Positions 5,147 through 5,163 of a stretch of 5,163 nucleotides of DNA are shown in pieces. The stretch lies in the NCBI GenBank assembly GCA_016781885.1, contig JADDPM010000011.1, positions 19,728 through 24,890 on the forward strand, in the 5' to 3' direction. The stretch's first letter is position 1, and every line of letters begins with the position of its first letter. A model generated the notes under the pieces. It did not search any database. It had not been told where the DNA came from and was given only the letters and a program-made list of their open reading frames with translations. The DNA is from Rubrobacter sp. Lineage in GTDB: Bacteria; Actinomycetota; Rubrobacteria; Rubrobacterales; Rubrobacteraceae. The position numbers and the translations under genes were made by a program.

Positions 5147-5147
5147 C

Positions 5148-5163
5148 GTACCGACATCAAGGG
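5148..5163 (-). repeat. Right terminal inverted repeat of the IS (partial)
   Basis: GTACCGACATCAAGGG is the reverse complement of 3139-3154 with one difference. It begins one base after the passenger stop codon and is cut by the window edge. The missing outer part is predicted to read GATAAGTCCCC. Confidence 0.8.

Larger units (their letters stand above)
3128..5163 (+). mobile_element. IS1595-family insertion sequence with passenger genes (right tip cut off)
   Basis: The element is bounded on the left by an inverted repeat starting GGGGACTTATCCCC (3128-3141). On the right is the complementary sequence GTACCGACATCAAGGG (5148-5163), which pairs with 3139-3154 at 15 of 16 positions; the window ends inside this repeat. 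If the right repeat mirrors the left fully, 11 more bases are missing and the element is about 2,047 bp (3128 to about 5174). It holds an ISXO2-like transposase, a 290-residue passenger gene and a 58-codon opposite-strand frame, with little spare DNA. Its base composition is visibly less GC-rich than that of the flanks, pointing to arrival by transfer. Some IS1595 subgroups are known to carry passenger genes, so the design fits the family. It is inserted in ald. Confidence 0.88.

Noticed and set aside
1..5163. tRNA, rRNA or CRISPR array
   Set aside because: I saw no cloverleaf with conserved arms, no rRNA segment and no spaced direct repeats on either strand.

Overview
The window looks like the chromosome of a high-GC bacterium, most likely an actinomycete. 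Rubrobacter or a close relative is my best guess, from the G/C-ending codons, the phasin-like gene and the style of the small proteins. That taxonomic call is an inference from composition and gene style only.

Left part (1-3127), ordinary chromosome. The 5' end of a xylulokinase gene (xylB, minus strand) runs off the left edge. A 322-base gap containing a strong GC hairpin follows. Next come two minus-strand genes: a class E-like sortase with a lipoprotein signal, and upstream of it a 105-residue protein of unknown function. A second, lower-GC stretch of protein-like reading frame lies between these two and may be a remnant. Divergent from them, on the plus strand, is a 182-residue phasin-like helical protein. 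It converges on the 3' part of an alanine dehydrogenase gene (ald, minus strand). A terminator-like hairpin between the two could serve both.

Right part (3128-5163), an insertion sequence. The ald frame breaks off at its conserved LLGGVPG segment, exactly where an IS1595-family element begins. The left terminal inverted repeat starts at 3128, and the matching right repeat is cut off by the window edge at 5163. In between are the transposase (3177-4133); a 290-residue passenger gene (4274-5146) that stops one base before the right repeat; and a 58-codon reading frame (4081-4257, minus strand) that overlaps the transposase 3' end on the opposite strand and starts 16 bases from the passenger start. 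The -35 box of the transposase promoter sits inside the inverted repeat. The promoter is placed so that the mRNA would begin at or next to the ATG, so the transcript is probably leaderless. A 12-base perfect palindrome lies between -35 and -10.

The most interesting part is this compact element carrying two uncharacterised passenger frames. The larger one has an RX4H motif like that of HEPN ribonucleases, but the link is speculative. The insertion must inactivate ald: the missing N-terminal part (about 160 residues, with the pyruvate-binding and catalytic residues) should lie beyond the right edge.
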